This document shows positions 60,014 through 64,000 of a stretch of DNA of 64,000 nt, piece by piece. A model generated the notes under the pieces. It was not told where the DNA came from. It ran no database searches and worked only from the letters and a program-made list of their open reading frames with translations. The stretch's first letter is position 1, and each line of letters begins with the position of its first letter. The position numbers were made by a program, and so were the translations under genes. Source of the DNA: Streptomyces triticagri (GTDB lineage: Bacteria; Actinomycetota; Actinomycetes; Streptomycetales; Streptomycetaceae); NCBI RefSeq assembly GCF_003429565.1, contig NZ_QUAK01000075.1:1-64000 (forward strand), given 5' to 3'.

Positions 60014-61390
60014 ATGACTTGGACGACCGACTTCCACCCGGAAACGACCGACCGGACCACGACCACGACCACCCGGCCGAACGACACGACAGGCGGCCCG
60101 ACCGCCCCCGCCGACCGGCCCACGGAGCACATCGGGCGCTTCCCGGCCGCACACACCGACGCCCCCTGCACGACCACCGCCCCGGACAGCGCTTCAATGG
60201 GGCCGATGGAGTGCAAGAAGCTGACGGGCCGGCTCGGCGGAATGCTGCGCGGCCGCGCCCCGGGGCCGGGATCGCCGCGGACCGCGTTCGCCTATCTGCC
60301 GTTCCTGCTGCTCGGCATGGGCGCGTTCTCGAACGTGGTACGCAGCGAGACGCCGAATCCGATCGTCGGCGGCGTCGGCCTCTTCGTCTTCAACTCCCTC
60401 TACATCTTTGTGGTGTTCCGGTCCTTCGACCCGAAACGCCGCAGTCACCCCGCCACCTTCGGGGCGCTCGCCGCGATGGCCGTCGTGACCTTCGCCCTGG
60501 CGCTCACCATGCAGGGCGGCGGCTGGCTGATGTTCATCCCGCTGCTCGCGCTCGCCTGCGGCACCGTGCTGCGCGGCAAGTGGCTTGCGGGCACCCTGGC
60601 CCTGCTCGCGGGCGGCGGCGCCACCGTCGCGGGGCTGCGCGGCGGCCCGCTGGACGCGGTCACCATCGGCTACGGCAGCCTGGTCAGCGGACTGGTCGCG
60701 GCCGCGCTGCTCACCCTCTCCGAGACCATCATCGAACTGCGGGACACGCGCCAGGAGTTGGCCCGCAGCGCGGTGGAGCGCGAGCGGCTGCGCTTCTCCC
60801 GCGATCTGCACGATCTGCTCGGGCACACGCTGTCCGTGATCGTGGTGAAGTCGGAGGCCGCGCGCCGGCTCGGCCCGCGCGATCTGGACGCGGCGATGTC
60901 CCAGGTCGGCGACATCGAGACGGTCGGCCGCAATGCCCTGGCCGAGATCCGCGAGGCGGTCACCGGCTATCGCGAGGGCAGCCTCGGCTCCGAACTCGAC
61001 CGGGCCCGCGACACCCTGGGCGCCGCCGGGATCGCCACCGTCGTACGCCAGTCGGGCCCGCCGCTGCCACCCGGCATCGCGGCCCTGCTCGGCTGGGTGG
61101 TGCGCGAGTCGGTGACCAATGCGGTACGGCACTCCGGCGCCGAGCGCTGCGAGATCGAGGTGTCCCGGACCGACGACCGGGTCCGGCTGGTGTTCACCGA
61201 CGACGGGCGCGGCCCGGACCCGGCGACGCTCTGGGAGGAGGCCGCGACCGGGCACCCGGGCAGCGGACTGCGCGGGCTCGCCGAGCGGCTCGCGGCGGTC
61301 GGCGGCACCCTCGAGTCCGGCGCCGCCCCGGAGCTCGGCTTCCGGGTCACCGCGGAGGTGCCCGTGGACAGCTCGCCGGATCAGCGGTGA
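60014..61390 (+). CDS. Two-component sensor histidine kinase (DesK-like)
   Basis: 458 residues from ATG 60014 (later ATGs at 60197 and 60206 would drop a Thr/Pro-rich, unconserved-looking tail; 60206 gives a more typical kinase length). Five to six TM helices between about 90 and 235 ('AFAYLPFLLLGMGAFSNVV'), HisKA_3 with phospho-His in 'RFSRDLHDLLGHTLSVIVVK' near 260-279, and ATPase motifs 'VRESVTNAVRHSGAERCEIEV' and 'FTDDGRGPDP...GSGLRGLAERL'. DesK-type sensors follow membrane fluidity. Operon with the response regulator 93 bp downstream. Confidence 0.9.
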   Translation: MTWTTDFHPETTDRTTTTTTRPNDTTGGPTAPADRPTEHIGRFPAAHTDAPCTTTAPDSASMGPMECKKLTGRLGGMLRGRAPGPGSPRTAFAYLPFLLLGMGAFSNVVRSETPNPIVGGVGLFVFNSLYIFVVFRSFDPKRRSHPATFGALAAMAVVTFALALTMQGGGWLMFIPLLALACGTVLRGKWLAGTLALLAGGGATVAGLRGGPLDAVTIGYGSLVSGLVAAALLTLSETIIELRDTRQELARSAVERERLRFSRDLHDLLGHTLSVIVVKSEAARRLGPRDLDAAMSQVGDIETVGRNALAEIREAVTGYREGSLGSELDRARDTLGAAGIATVVRQSGPPLPPGIAALLGWVVRESVTNAVRHSGAERCEIEVSRTDDRVRLVFTDDGRGPDPATLWEEAATGHPGSGLRGLAERLAAVGGTLESGAAPELGFRVTAEVPVDSSPDQR

Positions 61391-61483
61391 AGAAGGCGAC
61401 GGCGGACCTTCCGGTGCCCCGCTGCACGGCACGCGTTTGCGCAGCGCACGGCGAGGTCCGTCGCGCGCCCGTACGCTGAGCCC

Positions 61484-62125
61484 GTGAACGAGATGCCCGA
61501 GGAACGGCGCCCGAGGAAATCGTTGAGAGTACTGCTCGCCGAGGACCAGGGCATGATGCGCGGAGCGCTCGCCCTGCTCCTCGGCATGGAGCCGGACATC
61601 GAGGTGGTCGCGCAGGTCGCGGCCGGTGACGCGATCGTGGACGCGGCGCTCACCCACCGGCCGGACGTCGCGCTCCTGGACATCGAACTGCCGGGCCGCA
61701 GCGGCCTGGACGCGGCGGCCGACCTGCGCGACGAGTGCCCGGACTGCCGGGTCCTGATCCTCACCACCTTCGGCAGGCCGGGCTATCTGCGCCGCGCGAT
61801 GGACGCGGGAGCGGCCGGATTCCTGGTCAAGGACGGCCCCGTGGAGGAGCTCGCCGAGGCGATCCGGCAGGTGCTGCGCGGCGAGACGGTGATCGACCCG
61901 GCGCTCGCGAAGGCGGCCCTGAGCGCCGGGCCCAACCCGCTCACCGAGCGGGAGTGCGACGTACTGAAGGCCTCGGCGGACGGGGCCACGGTGGCCGATG
62001 TCGCCGATCGACTGCATCTGTCGGAGTCGACGGTGCGCAACTATCTGTCGTCGGCGATCGGCAAGACCGGTACGCGCAACCGGACGGAAGCGCTCCGTGA
62101 GGCCCGCAGCCAGGGCTGGCTCTGA
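61484..62125 (+). CDS. LuxR-family response regulator (DesR-like)
   Basis: 213 residues from GTG 61484. Receiver: 'VLLAEDQGMMRGALALLLGM', phospho-Asp in 'DVALLDIELPGRSGLDAA' (about D65), 'LILTTFGRPGYLRRAM', Lys in 'GFLVKDGPVEELAEAIRQVL'. NarL HTH at about 150-205: 'PLTERECDVLKASADGATVADVADRLHLSESTV' region. The 'GRPGYLRRAMDAGAAGFLVKDGP' stretch (61771-61838) is typical of DesR-type regulators of lipid metabolism. Partner of the kinase at 60014. Confidence 0.92.
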   Translation: MNEMPEERRPRKSLRVLLAEDQGMMRGALALLLGMEPDIEVVAQVAAGDAIVDAALTHRPDVALLDIELPGRSGLDAAADLRDECPDCRVLILTTFGRPGYLRRAMDAGAAGFLVKDGPVEELAEAIRQVLRGETVIDPALAKAALSAGPNPLTERECDVLKASADGATVADVADRLHLSESTVRNYLSSAIGKTGTRNRTEALREARSQGWL

Positions 62126-62142
62126 GGCCGCACCCCGCGGCC
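62126..62142. terminator. Short bidirectional hairpin
   Basis: GGCCGC and GCGGCC pair around ACCCC between the response regulator and the convergent exporter gene. Confidence 0.4.
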
Positions 62143-62149
62143 GCCCTGC

Positions 62150-63592
62150 TCACGGCTTACGGGCGGCGGCCCGGGTCGCCGGCATCCACAGGAGCATCAC
62201 GACCACCCCGGCGAGCAGGATGAACCCACTGGTGCGGAAGGCCGCGGCGTACCCCTCGGTCAGGGCCTGACGGCTGTCCGAGCCGGCGCTCGCGGACGCG
62301 GCCACGGTGGACAGTACGGCGAGACCGAGCGCACCGCCCATGGTCCGCGAGGTGTTGATGAGTCCGGACACCAGGCCCGCGTCCCCGGGAGCCGCGCCCG
62401 AAGTGGCGAGCGAGGCGAGCGGGGTGGAGGCCAGGCCGGCGCCGAGCATCATCAGGATGCCGGGCAGCATGATCGAGGTGACGTACGCACCGTCGGGAGT
62501 CATCGTCGACTGCCAGCCGAATCCGGCGGCCGCCACCACGATGCCGATCATGGAGACGTTCTTGGCGCCGATCACCGGCATCAGACGCGGGGCGACCTTG
62601 GAGCCGACGACCACGCTCAGCGAGCTGGGGATCAGCGCGAGTCCGGCGAGCATCGCCGAGTAGCCGAGGACGTTCTGCGCGTACAGGGTCATGAAGAACC
62701 ACATGGCGAACATGGCACCGCCGCACACGAACATCGACGCGTTCGCCGCCGACACCGACCGCACCCGGAACAGCTTCAGCGGCATCAGCGGGGACTTGCT
62801 GCGCGCCTCGACGAGCAGGAATCCGCCGAGCAGCGCGAGGCCGACGGCGAGCGGCACCAGGGTGGCCGCCGAGGTCCAGCCCTCGATCTCGGTCTGCACG
62901 ATGCCGTACGCGAGGGTGGCGAGTCCGGCGGTGACCAGGATCGCGCCGGGCAGGTCGAGCCGTCTGCCGCGGTCCGTCGTCCCCTCGCGCAGCCAGGCGA
63001 CCCCGGCGGCCAGGACGAGCACGCCGATCGGCACATTGATCAGGAGCACCCAGCGCCAGGACAGCAGATCGGTGAGGACGCCGCCGACCAGACCGCCGGC
63101 CGCACCACCGCCGGCCCCGACCGCCGACCAGGTCCCGATCGCCCGTATCCGCGCGGGCCCCTCGGGCACCGCCGAGGTCAGCAGGGCCAGCGTGGACGGG
63201 GCGAGCACGGCGGCGCCGAGGCCCTGCACGGCGCGGGCGGCCAGCAGCTGCCAGCCCTCCTGGGCGAGCCCGCCCGCGAGCGAGGCGGCGGTGAACAGGC
63301 CGAGTCCGACCAGGAACATCCGCTTGCGTCCGAAGAGGTCGCCGGCCCGGCCGCCGAGCAGCATGAAGCCGGCGAAGGCTATGGAGTAGGCATTGACGAC
63401 CCACTGCAGGCCGACGGCGCTCATCGCGAGATCCGCCCGCATCGACGGCAGAGCGGTGTTGACCACGGACACATCGAGCACGACCAGGAACTGCCCGGCG
63501 CACGCGGCGAGTACGACCGCCCACAGGGGCGGTGATTTCACGGGCGCGGCGGCGAGGTAAGTGTCAGTGGGCGTCTGGACCATGACGGACAT
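62150..63592 (-). CDS. DHA2-family (14-TM) multidrug MFS transporter
   Basis: 480 residues from ATG 63592 (a second ATG three codons on). Fourteen TM helices; signatures 'LDVSVVNTALPSMRADL' in TM1 (DHA2 motif D1), 'GGRAGDLFGRKRMFLVGL' as motif A near 80-97, and 'ARAVQGLGAAVLAPSTLALL' in TM4. Long hydrophobic block with the EmrB/QacA layout. Proton-driven drug or metabolite export; convergent with the two-component genes. Confidence 0.92.
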   Translation of the reverse strand: MSVMVQTPTDTYLAAAPVKSPPLWAVVLAACAGQFLVVLDVSVVNTALPSMRADLAMSAVGLQWVVNAYSIAFAGFMLLGGRAGDLFGRKRMFLVGLGLFTAASLAGGLAQEGWQLLAARAVQGLGAAVLAPSTLALLTSAVPEGPARIRAIGTWSAVGAGGGAAGGLVGGVLTDLLSWRWVLLINVPIGVLVLAAGVAWLREGTTDRGRRLDLPGAILVTAGLATLAYGIVQTEIEGWTSAATLVPLAVGLALLGGFLLVEARSKSPLMPLKLFRVRSVSAANASMFVCGGAMFAMWFFMTLYAQNVLGYSAMLAGLALIPSSLSVVVGSKVAPRLMPVIGAKNVSMIGIVVAAAGFGWQSTMTPDGAYVTSIMLPGILMMLGAGLASTPLASLATSGAAPGDAGLVSGLINTSRTMGGALGLAVLSTVAASASAGSDSRQALTEGYAAAFRTSGFILLAGVVVMLLWMPATRAAARKP

Positions 63593-63692
63593 GGTCCCAG
63601 GCCGCGCTCGCCGAGTGCATCGGGGTTTCGACGCAGCCGCCGTACGACGTCGGGCCTAGGTCCCCGGTCCCCGGTGCCGCCGCACCCTCGCG

Positions 63693-64000
63693 TCACGGTT
63701 TCCGCAGCAAGGTCACCACCGCCGCACCGCCGAGCCCGATGTTGTGCGCGAGGCCGGTGCGGGCGCCCTCGACCTGCCGTGCGCCCGCCTCGCCGCGCAG
63801 CTGCCAGGTGAGCTCGGTGGCCTGTGCGAGGCCCGTGGCGCCGAGCGGATGGCCCTTGGAGATCAGCCCGCCGGAGGGGTTGACCACCCAGCGCCCGCCG
63901 TACGTCGTCGCCCCGGACTCGAGGAGTTTGCCGGACTCTCCGTCGGCGCACATGCCGAGCGCCTCGTAGGTCAGCAGCTCATTGACGGAGAAGCAGTCGT
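63693..64000 (-). CDS. Thiolase-family lipid-transfer protein (C-terminal part, cut by window edge)
   Basis: About 102 C-terminal residues: '[17 protein letters not shown]' at the edge (thiolase HD-F/S-x-NE motif), '[20 protein letters not shown]' with the catalytic His of 'GHPxGATG', and '[19 protein letters not shown]' where the nucleophile-activating Cys of biosynthetic thiolases (CxGxG) is replaced by N-I-G-L-G. That replacement is typical of SCP-x/Ltp-type lipid-transfer thiolases that cleave sterol or branched side-chain CoAs. The gene starts outside the window. Fits the KstR-type operon nearby. Confidence 0.9.
   Translation of the reverse strand, partial: DCFSVNELLTYEALGMCADGESGKLLESGATTYGGRWVVNPSGGLISKGHPLGATGLAQATELTWQLRGEAGARQVEGARTGLAHNIGLGGAAVVTLLRKP

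Noticed and set aside
1-64000. CRISPR array or intact insertion sequence
   Set aside because: No regularly spaced direct repeats and no transposase or integrase domain found in any frame examined.

Overview
The window is high-GC (roughly 70% or more) chromosomal DNA of a Streptomyces or close relative. Evidence: very GC-rich third codon positions that throw up huge antisense ORFs, frequent GTG/TTG starts, 4-nt GTGA/ATGA overlaps inside operons, an actinobacterial RNase P RNA, many paired histidine kinase/LuxR regulators, Tat and lipoprotein signals, and the dispersed 'cctcaaacgccggacgggct' repeat of this genus. The species cannot be named from the sequence.

Layout. 1-6.1 kb is a haem-uptake locus: two cell-surface HtaA haem-binding proteins transcribed leftward, and divergently a haem ABC transporter (binding protein, permease, ATPase), with an iron box between them. 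In this sequence the binding protein and permease are joined into one ORF at a run of eight G. 6.2-25.7 kb is ordinary core-type DNA: a lipoprotein, a lone prim-pol domain protein, a glycerophosphodiesterase, a TetR regulator divergent from dimethylarginine dimethylaminohydrolase, an Rsm22-family protein, two serine hydrolases, a Bcr/CflA exporter, a Gfo/Idh/MocA oxidoreductase, PhoD, an SDR, a PhzF protein, a DUF4436 protein, a dispersed-repeat cluster and a two-component system. 25.7-30.7 kb is a second iron locus: an AraC regulator, then a siderophore ABC transporter of four overlapping genes behind an iron box. An MFS exporter, a giant LuxR (LAL) regulator, an alpha/beta hydrolase ending in tandem repeats, a GAF-PP2C phosphatase and a methyltransferase follow.

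39-45.5 kb looks accessory. It holds a DUF4186 gene, relics of phosphoglycerate mutase and enolase, a sortase with its likely substrate, small membrane proteins, a SUKH (SMI1/KNR4) protein, a secreted bacteriocin-like protein followed by a small membrane protein (candidate toxin/immunity pair), and a scrambled stretch with a C13 run, ending at the RNase P RNA gene. 46.1-54.7 kb returns to core genes: MerR regulator, RNB ribonuclease, YaaA, a frameshifted epoxide hydrolase, KDPG aldolase behind a strong palindrome, RNase H-phosphatase, zinc-ribbon protein and Nif3.

54.9-64 kb carries a hypothetical protein, a tiny ORF, a MaoC-alcohol dehydrogenase-SDR operon behind a perfect KstR-type operator (CoA-linked lipid or sterol catabolism), a DesK/DesR-like two-component system, a 14-TM exporter and the 3' end of a lipid-transfer-type thiolase. 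Two ORF disruptions (4107-4114 and 50701-50704) lie in G homopolymers, so sequencing error should be considered for both.
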